In this document: piece after piece, positions 5,091 to 12,538 of the stretch
Numbering within the stretch: the first letter of the stretch is position 1
Layout: each line of letters begins with the position of its first letter
DNA from: Lachnospiraceae bacterium UBA7196
GTDB lineage: Bacteria > Bacillota > Clostridia > Lachnospirales > Lachnospiraceae
Assembly (NCBI GenBank): GCA_002490835.1
Contig: DKUU01000017.1
Location: 1 to 17,500, forward strand
Direction of reading: 5' to 3'
Length of the DNA: 17,500 bases
Notes under the pieces: generated by a model
The model's database searches: none
Told to the model about the DNA's origin: nothing
The model's input: the letters and a program-made list of their open reading frames with translations, nothing else
Translations under genes and position numbers: made by a program

Positions 5091-5361
5091 TTCTTTCCTC
5101 TCTTTCCTTTCTTTCCTTCTGATATTCTTTGATGACTTTCTTAATCTCTATATCGTTAAAACCGCCAGCCGTTTCCGGCAGTCTCTTTTTCTTGATCGGT
5201 TGTATGTGCTTTTTGTTCTTCCGTTTGGGCCTTTCTGCTGTCCTGCCCGCCCCGTCGGCGAGGTAAACATACTCGCCTTCCTCCCGGACGATGACGTATA
5301 CAGAATCTTTATCATGTCCGGCCTTTGACGTCGCGAGCAGTCCCGTTATCCTTTCTTCCAT
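5077..5361 (-). CDS. Small KOW-domain RNA-binding protein (L14e-like family)
   Basis: This 94-residue protein belongs to the small KOW-domain family found between map and infA in many Clostridia; its precise role is not established. The N-terminal half (ITGLLATSKAGHDKDSVYVI, then LADGAGRTAERPKRKNKKH) resembles the KOW beta-barrel with its glycine turn and basic strand. The C-terminal half is highly charged (KEYQKERKEREERNVKG). Its setting among translation genes suggests ribosome or RNA binding. The ribosome binding site is poor, in contrast to its neighbours. The 3' end overlaps infA by 14 nt. Confidence 0.85.
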   Translation of the reverse strand: MEERITGLLATSKAGHDKDSVYVIVREEGEYVYLADGAGRTAERPKRKNKKHIQPIKKKRLPETAGGFNDIEIKKVIKEYQKERKEREERNVKG

Positions 5362-5380
5362 ACATCCATACCCTGTTTCT

Positions 5381-5409
5381 TCTATAATAATAGGTCAGCT
5401 GAAAATCAA
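5381..5409 (-). promoter_or_regulatory. Weak candidate promoter between map and the KOW gene
   Basis: On the minus strand TTGATT (5409-5404), 17 nt and TATAGA (5386-5381) match sigma-A at 4/6 and 4/6. It lies in the 62-nt map-KOW spacer. It could give extra transcription of the KOW gene and infA, but the match is modest. Confidence 0.25.
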
Positions 5410-5423
5410 GCACGAACGCTGCG

Positions 5424-6179
5424 CTACAGCAATGTTAAAATCTCCGGCCGCCCGTCTGTAATGAGGACAGTGTTTTCATAGTGGGCCGAAAGGCTGTGGT
5501 CCGCCGTCACTACGGTCCAGTCGTCATCCATCCATTCCACTTCGCCGGTACCGATGTTGATCATCGGCTCGATGGCCAGCGTCATGCCCGCCCTCAACTT
5601 AAGGCCACGTCTCCTCTGCGGAAAATTCGGAATCTCCGGCGGCTCATGGAGGTTTCTGCCGATGCCGTGTCCTACCAGATCGTGTACGATACCGTAGCCG
5701 TAGGGAATCACATAATCGGCAATGGCGTTTGAGATATCGTAAAGATACCTTCCCGCAGTCGCCTCTTCAATGCCCTGAAAAAAGCTCTCCTTCGTCACTT
5801 CGATCAGCTTTTCCGCCTCAGGACTGATCTTTCCCACACCGTAAGTTCTGGCCGCGTCGGCATGATATCCCTGATAGATCAATCCCGTATCGAGACTCAC
5901 GATATCGCCTTCCTTCAGGAATCGATCCACACTGGGAATCCCGTGTACGACCTCATCATTCACCGAAACGCATACGCTGGCGGGATATCCCTGATAATGC
6001 AGGAAGTTCGGGGTACAGCCGCAGCCGCGAATCAGCTCCTCACACACTCTGTCGATCTCCTTCGTGGAGACGCCGGGGCGGATGCTCTCCTTCAGCTTTT
6101 CGTGTACGCGAGCCAACCGCTTCCCCGCCTCCCGCATCCGTTCTATTTCTTTTTCCGATTTGATCGTGACTGTTCTCAT
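5424..6179 (-). CDS. map: Methionine aminopeptidase type I
   Basis: The enzyme removes the initiator methionine from new proteins in the cytosol. The 251-residue protein has the pita-bread fold and all five metal ligands: D97 (SLDTG), D108 (GYHADAARTYG), H171 (LVGHGIGRNLHEPP), E204 (LAIEPM) and E235 (AHYENTV), with catalytic H79 (VVHGIP). It lacks an N-terminal zinc-finger extension, as usual for bacterial type Ia. Its start overlaps the adk stop by 4 nt (ATGA), so the two are translationally coupled. Confidence 0.97.
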   Translation of the reverse strand: MRTVTIKSEKEIERMREAGKRLARVHEKLKESIRPGVSTKEIDRVCEELIRGCGCTPNFLHYQGYPASVCVSVNDEVVHGIPSVDRFLKEGDIVSLDTGLIYQGYHADAARTYGVGKISPEAEKLIEVTKESFFQGIEEATAGRYLYDISNAIADYVIPYGYGIVHDLVGHGIGRNLHEPPEIPNFPQRRRGLKLRAGMTLAIEPMINIGTGEVEWMDDDWTVVTADHSLSAHYENTVLITDGRPEILTLL

Positions 6180-6817
6180 TTTAAAATTTCTTTGATGGCA
6201 GCAAATACAACCTGCATATCCTGTGTACCGTCCACGCTCCGCAAAACGCCCTTCTTCGTGTAAAAGTCGATGAGGGGCTGGGTCTGCTCCTGATACACCC
6301 GCAGGCGGTTCTTCACCGTCTCCGGCTTATCGTCGTCCCGCAGCACAAGCTCCTGTCCGCAGGCGTCGCAGATCCCCTCCTTCTTCGGAGGAACATGCTC
6401 GATATGGTAGGTCGCGCCACAGGATGTGCAGGCGCGTCTGCCTCCCATTCTCCTAATGATATTCTCATCCGGCACTTCCACGTTGATGGCATAATCAATC
6501 TGATCGCCAAGCTTAGAAAGTGCGTCCTCAAGCACTTCGGCCTGCGGAATCGTACGCGGGAAACCGTCCAGTACGTAGCCGTTCTTACAGTCATCCTGTC
6601 CCACCCTGTCAAGCAGAATGCGCACAGTCAGCTCATCCGGCACCAAAAGGCCCTGATCCATGTACGTCTTTGCCTCCATGCCAAGCTGCGTGCCGTTCTT
6701 GATATTCATACGAAAGATATCGCCCGTGGAAACATGGGGAAGTCCGTATGTATCGGCAATCATCTTCGCCTGTGTTCCTTTTCCTGCGCCGGGTGCGCCA
6801 AGCATTATGATCTTCAT
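6176..6817 (-). CDS. adk: Adenylate kinase, zinc-LID type
   Basis: Adk interconverts ATP plus AMP and two ADP. The 213-residue protein has the P-loop GAPGAGKGTQ (7-16), the NMP-binding STGDIFR (30-36), the GFPRT motif (85-89) and a LID with four cysteines C130, C133, C150 and C153, which form the structural zinc site typical of Gram-positive enzymes. GGGAGG lies 11 nt before ATG 6817, and a candidate promoter lies just upstream. It sits after secY and overlaps map. Confidence 0.97.
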   Translation of the reverse strand: MKIIMLGAPGAGKGTQAKMIADTYGLPHVSTGDIFRMNIKNGTQLGMEAKTYMDQGLLVPDELTVRILLDRVGQDDCKNGYVLDGFPRTIPQAEVLEDALSKLGDQIDYAINVEVPDENIIRRMGGRRACTSCGATYHIEHVPPKKEGICDACGQELVLRDDDKPETVKNRLRVYQEQTQPLIDFYTKKGVLRSVDGTQDMQVVFAAIKEILK

Positions 6818-6842
6818 AACGAAACTAACCTCCCAATCACAA

Positions 6843-6871
6843 AATATAGCCGGTCATAAAACGCACGGCAA
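6843..6871 (-). promoter_or_regulatory. Candidate sigma-A promoter in the secY-adk spacer
   Basis: On the minus strand TTGCCG (6871-6866), a 17-nt spacer and TATATT (6848-6843) match consensus at 4/6 and 5/6. The 98-nt spacer also has a GGGACG/CGTCCC stem upstream, with no U-run. The promoter would serve adk-map-KOW-infA. Confidence 0.45.
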
Positions 6872-6915
6872 GGGACGTGCCGGTTTCCCCGCCGTCCCTA
6901 CCCATATATGACACA

Positions 6916-8229
6916 TCAATCATTTAAGAATCCCTTGTAATTACGTACCAGCATCTGCGATTCAATCTGCTTGATCGTCTCTAGCACCACGCTAACGATA
7001 ATGATCAGGCTGGTGCCGCCGAAGGACACACTCGCGCCGAACACTCCGTTAAAGAAGTAAGGCACTACGCACACGATGGTCAGACCGATCGCGCCGATGA
7101 AGACGATGTAATTTAAGAGTTTCGACAGATATTCGCTGGTGGGCTTGCCGGGTCTGATACCCGGAATAAAGCCGCCCTGTCTCTTCATGTTATCCGCAAT
7201 CTCCATCGGATTAAAGGTGATGGAAGTATAGAAGTATGCGAAGAACACGACGAGGAGAATGTAAACCACCAAACCGATCGAATACTCCAAATGCTGCGGA
7301 TTACACCAATAGTTAGAGTTTAATCCTTTCAGGATCTCTGCCCATACGCCTGTTCCGTTGATACTGAATATGGAGCAGACGACAACAGGAAGCTGCATCA
7401 GGGAAGATGCGAAGATGACCGGAATCACGCCTGAAGTATTGACCTTCAGGGGGATGTTCGTGGTCTGTCCGCCTACCATCTTTCTGCCCTGTACCTTCTT
7501 TGCGTACTGCACCGGGATCTTGCGCACGCCATCGTTTAGAACGATAACCAGCACTACCATCAGGATGATGATCGCAATGATGATGATCGCCGCTACCACG
7601 CCCTTCGCGATCGACTTGCCGATCACAAACTGTTCAAAGAGCTGTGCGATATCCTGCGGCATACGGGAGAGGATATTGATAGTCAGCACGATGGAGATAC
7701 CGTTGCCGACGCCGTTCTCCGTGATCCGCTCACCGATCCACATCAGAAACGCGCTGCCCGCCGTGAGCGCTGCGATCACAGTGATCACGTTCATAACATT
7801 ATAGGTTGCAAGCAGGCCCTGTCTGCCGAAGCCGATCGCCATAACGCCAGCCTCGATAAGAGCCAGCGCCACCGTCACATATCGTGTGATGGAAGCGATC
7901 TTTTTACGTCCGTCCGCGCCGTCTCTCTGCATCTCCTCCAGCTTCGGGATTGCGATCGTCATAAGCTGCATGATAATGGAAGACGTGATATAGGGCGTAA
8001 TATTCAGCGCTAAAATCGACATATTCAGGAAAGAACCGCCCGTAAACGCATCGAAGAAATTAAATGCGTCGCCAGTCTGGCTCGCAAACCATCTTGCAAA
8101 ATAAGTCCTGTCCACGCCCGGCACGGGAAGCTGTGATCCGAGACGGATCACAACCAGCATGAGGAACGTGAAAAATATTTTAACTCTGATCTCTTTGATT
8201 TTAAACGCATTTTTTAGGGTTGTAATCAT
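6916..8229 (-). CDS. secY: Preprotein translocase subunit SecY
   Basis: SecY is the membrane pore of the Sec export and insertion channel. The 437-residue protein starts MITTLKNAFKIKEIRVKIFF and shows the family pattern of about ten hydrophobic segments, including the plug-region GGSFLNMSILALNITPYITSS, SIIMQL, GNGISIVLTINIL, and the cytosolic loop GFIPGIRPGKPTSEYL between TM8 and TM9. Its ATG overlaps the rplO stop codon by one base (TAATG), so translation is coupled to L15. Length is normal. Confidence 0.98.
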   Translation of the reverse strand: MITTLKNAFKIKEIRVKIFFTFLMLVVIRLGSQLPVPGVDRTYFARWFASQTGDAFNFFDAFTGGSFLNMSILALNITPYITSSIIMQLMTIAIPKLEEMQRDGADGRKKIASITRYVTVALALIEAGVMAIGFGRQGLLATYNVMNVITVIAALTAGSAFLMWIGERITENGVGNGISIVLTINILSRMPQDIAQLFEQFVIGKSIAKGVVAAIIIIAIIILMVVLVIVLNDGVRKIPVQYAKKVQGRKMVGGQTTNIPLKVNTSGVIPVIFASSLMQLPVVVCSIFSINGTGVWAEILKGLNSNYWCNPQHLEYSIGLVVYILLVVFFAYFYTSITFNPMEIADNMKRQGGFIPGIRPGKPTSEYLSKLLNYIVFIGAIGLTIVCVVPYFFNGVFGASVSFGGTSLIIIVSVVLETIKQIESQMLVRNYKGFLND

Positions 8230-8669
8230 TAGATCACCTCTGCTGTTCCACCAAGTGCCTCGATCTTCTCCTTTGCGGATGCGCTGAAGGCATTTACCTT
8301 CACGTCGAGTTTCTTAGTAAGTTCTCCGTTTCCAAGAATCTTTACGCCGTCACGCGGATTCTTTATGATACCCTTTTCCATCAGGGCATTGACATCCACC
8401 GTCGTGCCATTGTCAAACGCTTCCAGCACACTCAGATTGAGCGCTACGATCTCTTTTGTATTTCTGTTGGTAAAGCCTCTCTTGGGGAGACGTCTGTACA
8501 GGGGCATCTGACCGCCCTCGAAGCCGACTCTGGTCGCGCCGGAACGCGCTTTCTGACCCTTGTGGCCCTTGCCGGCCGTCTTGCCGTTGCCGGAACCATG
8601 TCCGCGGCCTCTTCTAAAATTACCGCTTTGCACAGAACCCTCTGCAGGCCTTAAATTCGATAATTCCAT
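8229..8669 (-). CDS. rplO: 50S ribosomal protein L15
   Basis: L15 is a late-assembly 50S protein with a long extended N-terminal tail. The 146-residue product starts MELSNLRPAEGSV and contains the glycine-rich RRGRGHGSGNGKTAGKGHKGQKAR (two adjoining stretches, about residues 19-42) and GFEGGQMPLYRRLPKRGF. AAGGAGG precedes ATG 8669. The stop TAA shares one base with the secY start. Confidence 0.97.
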   Translation of the reverse strand: MELSNLRPAEGSVQSGNFRRGRGHGSGNGKTAGKGHKGQKARSGATRVGFEGGQMPLYRRLPKRGFTNRNTKEIVALNLSVLEAFDNGTTVDVNALMEKGIIKNPRDGVKILGNGELTKKLDVKVNAFSASAKEKIEALGGTAEVI

Positions 8670-8694
8670 CTATCACACCTCCTTCTGATTCTTC

Positions 8695-8895
8695 TTACGC
8701 TTCTTCTACCCTGACCATATGTCTGATCCGCTGGATCTGGCCTCTGGTCGAAGCGTTGTCAGGCAGTTCCACTGTCTGATTGAGCTTCCTAAATCCCATA
8801 GCCTTCGCCGTCGCACGCGCCTTGGGCACCTGACCGATCATGGATCTGACCAATGTAATCTTTAACATTTTAGCTGCTTCTTTCTTCGCTGCCAT
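8695..8895 (-). CDS. rpmD: 50S ribosomal protein L30
   Basis: L30 is a small peripheral 50S protein. The family core LKITLVRSMIGQ begins at residue 11 and is preceded by a ten-residue basic extension (MAAKKEAAKM). The longer start is preferred because AGGAGG lies 7 nt before ATG 8895. The rest (GFRKLNQTVELPDNASTRGQ, IRHMVRVEE) is typical, giving 66 residues. Confidence 0.96.
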   Translation of the reverse strand: MAAKKEAAKMLKITLVRSMIGQVPKARATAKAMGFRKLNQTVELPDNASTRGQIQRIRHMVRVEEA

Positions 8896-8931
8896 TTTAT
8901 TTCCTCCTGATCTTAGTGATTCCGCACAGAT

Positions 8932-9441
8932 TTATGCGCGAATCTCCTCTACGGATTTGCCGCGGTTCTTTGCCACTTCCTCAGGCGTCTTTAACTGGCT
9001 AAGGCCCTTGATCGTAGCAAGCACCACATTCTGCTTGTTGTTGGAGCCAAGAGATTTTGTACGGATATTCTTGATGCCTGCAAGCTCGCATACCACACGT
9101 GCGGGACCGCCTGCAATAATACCGGTACCTTCTGCCGCTCTCTTTAAGAGAACGGAAGCGGAACCAAATTCTCCGACAAAATCATGGGTAATACTGTTCT
9201 TTTCATCCAACGCAACCGTAACCAGATTCTTGATCGCATCTTCCTTGCCCTTGCGGATCGCTTCCGGGATCTCAGTCGCTTTACCCAGACCTGCGCCGAC
9301 ATGGCCGTTTCCGTCGCCAACTACCACAAGCGCGGTGAAGCGCATGTTACGACCACCCTTGACAACCTTGGTAACGCGCTTGATTGTCACAACTTTTTCC
9401 GTGAGTTCTAACTGACTTACGTCAATGATTGTACGTCTCAT
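8932..9441 (-). CDS. rpsE: 30S ribosomal protein S5
   Basis: S5 contributes to decoding accuracy and to the mRNA entry helicase region. The 169-residue product contains the double-stranded RNA-binding-like N domain (VVKGGRNMRFTALVVVGDGN, GHVGAGLGKATEIPEAIRKG) and the C domain (GTGIIAGGPARVVCELAGI, SLGSNNKQNVVLATIKGL). GGGAG precedes ATG 9441. It lies in normal order between rplR and rpmD. Confidence 0.98.
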   Translation of the reverse strand: MRRTIIDVSQLELTEKVVTIKRVTKVVKGGRNMRFTALVVVGDGNGHVGAGLGKATEIPEAIRKGKEDAIKNLVTVALDEKNSITHDFVGEFGSASVLLKRAAEGTGIIAGGPARVVCELAGIKNIRTKSLGSNNKQNVVLATIKGLSQLKTPEEVAKNRGKSVEEIRA

Positions 9442-9459
9442 GTGATCTTTTCTCCCTTC

Positions 9460-9828
9460 CTAGAATTCCAGGCCAGCTTCTCTGGCCGCATCCGCTAATG
9501 CCGCGATCTTGCCCTGATAAATGAAGCCGCCTCTGTCAAAGACCACGGTCTTGATACCTTTTTCGATCGCCCGTTTCGCGATCACTGTTCCCACGTATGC
9601 CGCCGCTTCCACGTCATTGGTCTTCTTCAGTTCGCTCACCACGCTCTTTTCCAGAGTAGAAGCAGAGACTAAGGTGTTGCCAACCGTATCGTCAATAATT
9701 TGAGCATACATATGATTATTGCTTCTGAACACAGCCAGACGGGGCCTCTCAGCCGTACCGCTGAAACGGTTACGCATCCTGTTGTGCTTTTTTACACGAA
9801 CTTTTTGTCTCGATTCTTTCTTAACCAT
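9460..9828 (-). CDS. rplR: 50S ribosomal protein L18
   Basis: L18 binds 5S rRNA with L5 in the central protuberance. It starts MVKKESRQKVRVKKHNRMRN and contains GTAERPRLAVFRSNNHMYAQ and the C-terminal FDRGGFIYQGKIAALADAAREAGLEF. ATG 9828 is preferred over 9834 because the longer form would put AAGGAG only 3 nt from the start, whereas 9828 has 9 nt and gives the family-like 122 residues. Confidence 0.95.
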   Translation of the reverse strand: MVKKESRQKVRVKKHNRMRNRFSGTAERPRLAVFRSNNHMYAQIIDDTVGNTLVSASTLEKSVVSELKKTNDVEAAAYVGTVIAKRAIEKGIKTVVFDRGGFIYQGKIAALADAAREAGLEF

Positions 9829-9848
9829 TCCCATACTCTCCTTATCTG

Positions 9849-10391
9849 TTATTTCTTACCGGTCTTACCAACCTTACGTCTGATCGTCTCATCGGCATAC
9901 TTAATACCCTTACCCTTATAAGGCTCAGGCCGTCTCTTGTCTCTGATCTCAGCCGCAAACTGGCCAACCTTCTCTTTATCTATCCCCTTGACGATGATCA
10001 GATTCTGACCGTCCACTACCGTCTCAATGCCCTCGGGATCTGTCATCTCTACCGGGTGGGAGTATCCTAAGTTCAGTGTCAGCTTCTTGCCGGACTTCGA
10101 CGCTCTGTAACCTACGCCGTTTACTTCCAGTTTCTTCTCATAGCCGTCCGTAACACCAACCACCATGTTGTTGATCAGAGTCCTTGTCAGGCCATGGAAA
10201 GATTTCATCTTCTTTAAGTCGTTGGGTCTGGACACTACAATCTGTCCTTCCTCCATCTTGATCTCCATCTCTGCGGGGAGCACTCTCTCAAGCGTTCCCT
10301 TGGGACCTTTCACAGTCACTTTGTTATTTTCTGCGATCTCTACGGTAACACCCGCAGGAACCGCGATTGGCATTCTTCCGATTCGTGACAT
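9849..10391 (-). CDS. rplF: 50S ribosomal protein L6
   Basis: L6 lies near the factor-binding site of the 50S subunit. It starts MSRIGRMPIAVPAGVTVEI and has two similar alpha/beta domains, ending with EPYKGKGIKYADETIRRKVGKTGKK. The frame is open to 10433, but the 10391 start matches the family and has AGGAGG 7 nt upstream, giving 180 residues. A 172-nt spacer rich in palindromes separates it from rpsH. Confidence 0.97.
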   Translation of the reverse strand: MSRIGRMPIAVPAGVTVEIAENNKVTVKGPKGTLERVLPAEMEIKMEEGQIVVSRPNDLKKMKSFHGLTRTLINNMVVGVTDGYEKKLEVNGVGYRASKSGKKLTLNLGYSHPVEMTDPEGIETVVDGQNLIIVKGIDKEKVGQFAAEIRDKRRPEPYKGKGIKYADETIRRKVGKTGKK

Positions 10392-10437
10392 GCCCGTACC
10401 TCCTGTTCTACTTGTTGTCGTTACATTTAACATTCAT

Positions 10438-10481
10438 TCCGAGTTTGCGAAGCGAACTCGCGGACGAACTTGTTTGTCTTA
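10438..10481. repeat. Palindromic dispersed repeat, copy A
   Basis: A 44-nt unit starts TCCGAGTTTGCGAAGC and ends near CGAACTTGTTTGTCTTA. It contains a CGAGTTTGC/GCGAACTCG stem and a second weaker dyad around CTTGT. A near copy lies at 11013-11055. Both lie in gene spacers on either side of rpsH, in the same orientation. It is next to a separate perfect stem at 10483-10502. Confidence 0.6.
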
Positions 10482-10482
10482 C

Positions 10483-10502
10483 CGAGGTTGCTTGCAACCT
10501 CG
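10483..10502. repeat. Perfect 9-bp stem-loop in the rpsH-rplF spacer
   Basis: CGAGGTTGC and GCAACCTCG pair perfectly around TT. No U-run follows on either strand, so it is not an evident terminator. It belongs to a compound palindromic spacer with 10438-10481 and 10504-10564. Confidence 0.6.
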
Positions 10503-10503
10503 C

Positions 10504-10564
10504 AGACCAAACATAGATTTTCTTGGGCGGCGTTTCTCAGACGCCCTAGTAAATCTTTTGGTCT
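10504..10564. repeat. Long imperfect hairpin immediately after rpsH
   Basis: Outer arms AGACCAAA (10504-10511) and TTTGGTCT (10557-10564) pair perfectly. Inside them AGATTT (10515-10520) pairs with AAATCT (10551-10556), and a GGG-bulge-GCGT/ACGCCC stem (10525-10533 with 10541-10546) lies at the tip. The 3' arm reaches the first base of the rpsH stop codon. It could slow 3' exonucleases or be the remnant of a small palindromic insertion. Confidence 0.55.
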
Positions 10565-10965
10565 TACCATACAAATGCTAATACTTCTCCGCCCACCTGC
10601 AGCTCTCTAGCCTTCTTATCCGTCACAACGCCCTGATTCGTGGAGATGATCGCCACGCCTAAGCCTCCAAGCACTCTGGGCAGTTCTTCCTTGCCCGCAT
10701 ACACACGCAGACCGGGCTTGGAGATTCTCTTGATACCGGAGATGATCTTGTCGTTCTTATCCTCGCCATACTTTAAGGTGATGTGTATGGTCTTGAAACT
10801 GCCGTTCTCGATCAGATCAAATTTTCTGATATATCCTTCGTCCAAAAGAATCTGGGCAATCGCCAACTTCATCTTGGATGAGGGCACATCTACCGTGTCG
10901 TGTTTCGCAGTATTTGCATTACGGATTCTTGTAAGCATATCTGCGATCGGATCGCTCATTGTCAT
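10564..10965 (-). CDS. rpsH: 30S ribosomal protein S8
   Basis: S8 binds the central domain of 16S rRNA and, in E. coli, represses spc-operon translation. The product is 133 residues: MTMSDPIADMLTRIRNANTA, SKMKLAIAQILLDEGYIR, then the C-terminal GLGVAIISTNQGVVTDKKARE. The frame extends to 11013, but ATG 10965 has AGGAGG 7 nt upstream and matches the family N-terminus. The gene is flanked on both sides by copies of a palindromic repeat. Confidence 0.97.
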   Translation of the reverse strand: MTMSDPIADMLTRIRNANTAKHDTVDVPSSKMKLAIAQILLDEGYIRKFDLIENGSFKTIHITLKYGEDKNDKIISGIKRISKPGLRVYAGKEELPRVLGGLGVAIISTNQGVVTDKKARELQVGGEVLAFVW

Positions 10966-11012
10966 GATTTTTCCTCCTAATCCTAATATTAAAAATACTT
11001 TTCGCCTTGCCA

Positions 11013-11055
11013 TCCGAGTTTGCGAAGCAAATCTCGCGAACGAACTTGTTTCGTT
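11013..11055. repeat. Palindromic dispersed repeat, copy B
   Basis: It shares TCCGAGTTTGCGAAGC and ACGAACTTGTTT with copy A at 10438, with a few substitutions and one inserted T. It forms two adjacent hairpins, TTTGC/GCAAA with a CGAG/CTCG extension and GAACGAA/TTCGTTC around CTTGT. It abuts the rpsN stop codon. Compensating changes in the second hairpin (GAACGAA/TTCGTTC here versus GGACGAA/TTGTCTT in A) are only partial. Confidence 0.6.
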
Positions 11056-11241
11056 CTACCAGCTGGCTTTTTTCACGCCGGGAATCTGTCCCTTATATGC
11101 TAACTCACGGAAACAGATCCTGCAGATTCCGTACTTTCTCAAATAAGCATGCGGACGACCGCAGATCTTACAACGGTTATACGCTCTCACAGCAAACTTG
11201 GGTTTACGCTGCTGTTTGATCTTCATTGCTGTCTTAGCCAT
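11056..11241 (-). CDS. rpsN: 30S ribosomal protein S14, zinc type (type Z)
   Basis: S14 is a 30S head protein. The 61-residue form with C24, C27, C40 and C43 (RCKICGRPHAYLRKYGICRIC) is the short zinc-binding type typical of Firmicutes, not the 89-101-residue zinc-free form. It ends KGQIPGVKKASW. AAGGAGG precedes ATG 11241. It lies between rplE and rpsH as expected. Confidence 0.98.
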   Translation of the reverse strand: MAKTAMKIKQQRKPKFAVRAYNRCKICGRPHAYLRKYGICRICFRELAYKGQIPGVKKASW

Positions 11242-11255
11242 GAACTTACCTCCTT

Positions 11256-11798
11256 CTATTTGGCGAATGGCATATTAAATAATCTCAACAATTCACGAGC
11301 TTCCTCATCGGTCTTTGCCGTGGTGACAACGATGACGTCCATACCTCTCACCTTGTCTACCTTATCGTACTCGATCTCAGGGAAGATGATCTGCTCCTTG
11401 ATGCCGAGCGCGTAATTGCCTCTGCCGTCGAAGGAGTTTGCGCTCACACCTCTGAAGTCACGCACACGGGGCAGTGCAAGGTTCACGAGTCTGTCTAAGA
11501 ACTCATACATCTTGTCGCCGCGCAGGGTGGTCTTACAGCCGATAGACTGACCTTCTCTGATCTTGAAGTTTGCGATAGAGTGCTTTGCCTTCGTGATGAC
11601 CGCCTTCTGACCGGTGATAGTCTCCATATCGCTCACGGCCGACTCCAGCACCTTGGCGTTCTCCTTCGCTTCGCCGACGCCCATGTTGATCACGATCTTT
11701 TCCAGCTTCGGCACTTCCATGGTATTTTTATATCCAAACTTTTTGACCATAGCATCTACGATCTCGCTTTTATACATCTCTTTCAGTCTGCTACTCAC
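11256..11798 (-). CDS. rplE: 50S ribosomal protein L5
   Basis: L5 binds 5S rRNA and contacts P-site tRNA and S13. The 180-residue product has KLEKIVINMGVGEAKEN, GQKAVITKAKHSIANFKIRE and RVRDFRGVSANSFDGRGNY, all family hallmarks. The start is a GTG at 11798 (encoding MSSRLKEMYK), with AAGGAG 10 nt upstream; no in-frame ATG is better placed. Length agrees with the family. Confidence 0.97.
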   Translation of the reverse strand: MSSRLKEMYKSEIVDAMVKKFGYKNTMEVPKLEKIVINMGVGEAKENAKVLESAVSDMETITGQKAVITKAKHSIANFKIREGQSIGCKTTLRGDKMYEFLDRLVNLALPRVRDFRGVSANSFDGRGNYALGIKEQIIFPEIEYDKVDKVRGMDVIVVTTAKTDEEARELLRLFNMPFAK

Positions 11799-11822
11799 AC
11801 CTATGGATCTCCTTTCTAAAAA

Positions 11823-12134
11823 TTAGTCAATGATGTCGCCCGTAGACTTCGCGAAACGAACCTTTTTCCCATTCTCGATCTTGAAACCGATTCTGGTCGC
11901 CTTACCCTTATGAACGTACATCACGTTGGATACGTCGATGGGCGCTTCCTTCTGAACGATACCGCCGTTCTGGTTCGCAGCCGAGGGCTTCTCGTGCTTT
12001 GTGATCTTGTTGATCCCCTCAACCAGCACTTTGTTTTTCTTCTTATCTACGGAAACAACCTTGCCTTCTTTGTCTTTATCCTTGCCGGCGATCACCTTGA
12101 CCGTATCGCCCTTTTTGATTTTAGCCATTGACAT
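11823..12134 (-). CDS. rplX: 50S ribosomal protein L24
   Basis: L24 is an assembly initiator of the 50S subunit with an N-terminal KOW motif (KIKKGDTVKVIAGKDKDKEG, residues about 5-24). It continues with GINKITKHEKPSAANQNGGI. It has 103 residues. ATG 12134 (MSMAKIK) is chosen over the internal ATG because AGGAGG lies 7 nt before it. Confidence 0.97.
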   Translation of the reverse strand: MSMAKIKKGDTVKVIAGKDKDKEGKVVSVDKKKNKVLVEGINKITKHEKPSAANQNGGIVQKEAPIDVSNVMYVHKGKATRIGFKIENGKKVRFAKSTGDIID

Positions 12135-12145
12135 AGCGGCACCTC

Positions 12146-12514
12146 CTATAATACTTCCGGAGCCAGTGAAACAATTTTCATAAACTGTTTGTCACGAAGC
12201 TCTCTTGCTACCGGTCCAAAAATACGGGTTCCTCTCGGCGTCTTGTCATCCTTGATGATAACGGCAGCATTTTCGTCAAATCTGATGTAGGATCCGTCTT
12301 TGCGTCTTGCGCCCTTCACGGTACGCACAACGACAGCCTTCACAACATCGCCTTTTTTTACAACGCCGCCCGGTGTTGCATCTTTGACCGTAGCAACGAT
12401 CGTATCGCCGATCCGTGCATATCTTCTTGTGGAACCGCCAACGACCCTGATGCACAACAGTTCTTTCGCACCGGTGTTGTCAGCGACCTTAAGTCTGCTT
12501 TCCTGTTGAATCAT
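12146..12514 (-). CDS. rplN: 50S ribosomal protein L14
   Basis: L14 lies at the subunit interface and is the site where RsfS acts in many bacteria. The 122-residue protein is nearly invariant in the family: MIQQESRLKVADNTGAKELL, RVVGGSTRRYARIGD, RRKDGSYIRFDENAAVII, GTRIFGPVARELRDKQFMKI, VSLAPEVL. AAGGAG precedes ATG 12514. Confidence 0.98.
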   Translation of the reverse strand: MIQQESRLKVADNTGAKELLCIRVVGGSTRRYARIGDTIVATVKDATPGGVVKKGDVVKAVVVRTVKGARRKDGSYIRFDENAAVIIKDDKTPRGTRIFGPVARELRDKQFMKIVSLAPEVL

Positions 12515-12538
12515 GCTAACTTTCTCCTTCCGAAAAAT

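Noticed and set aside
6313..6612. Open frames overlapping adk in other frames
   Set aside because: They are shadows of a conserved gene with no ribosome binding site or recognisable family; the same applies to the other antisense open frames over ribosomal genes.
6872..6905. GGGACG/CGTCCC stem before adk as a terminator
   Set aside because: There is no U-run on the minus strand, and a candidate promoter follows; it may be only a secondary structure in the secY 3' region.
9829..9834. Upstream ATG for rplR
   Set aside because: It would place AAGGAG only 3 nt from the start; the ATG at 9828 has normal spacing and the family N-terminus.
10392..10433. Longer L6 starting at 10433
   Set aside because: The added residues overlap the ribosome binding site and are not L6-like; ATG 10391 has an ideal AGGAGG.
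10966..11013. Longer S8 starting at 11013
   Set aside because: The extra 16 residues run through the spacer repeat and the ribosome binding site; MTMSDPIADML at 10965 is the family start.
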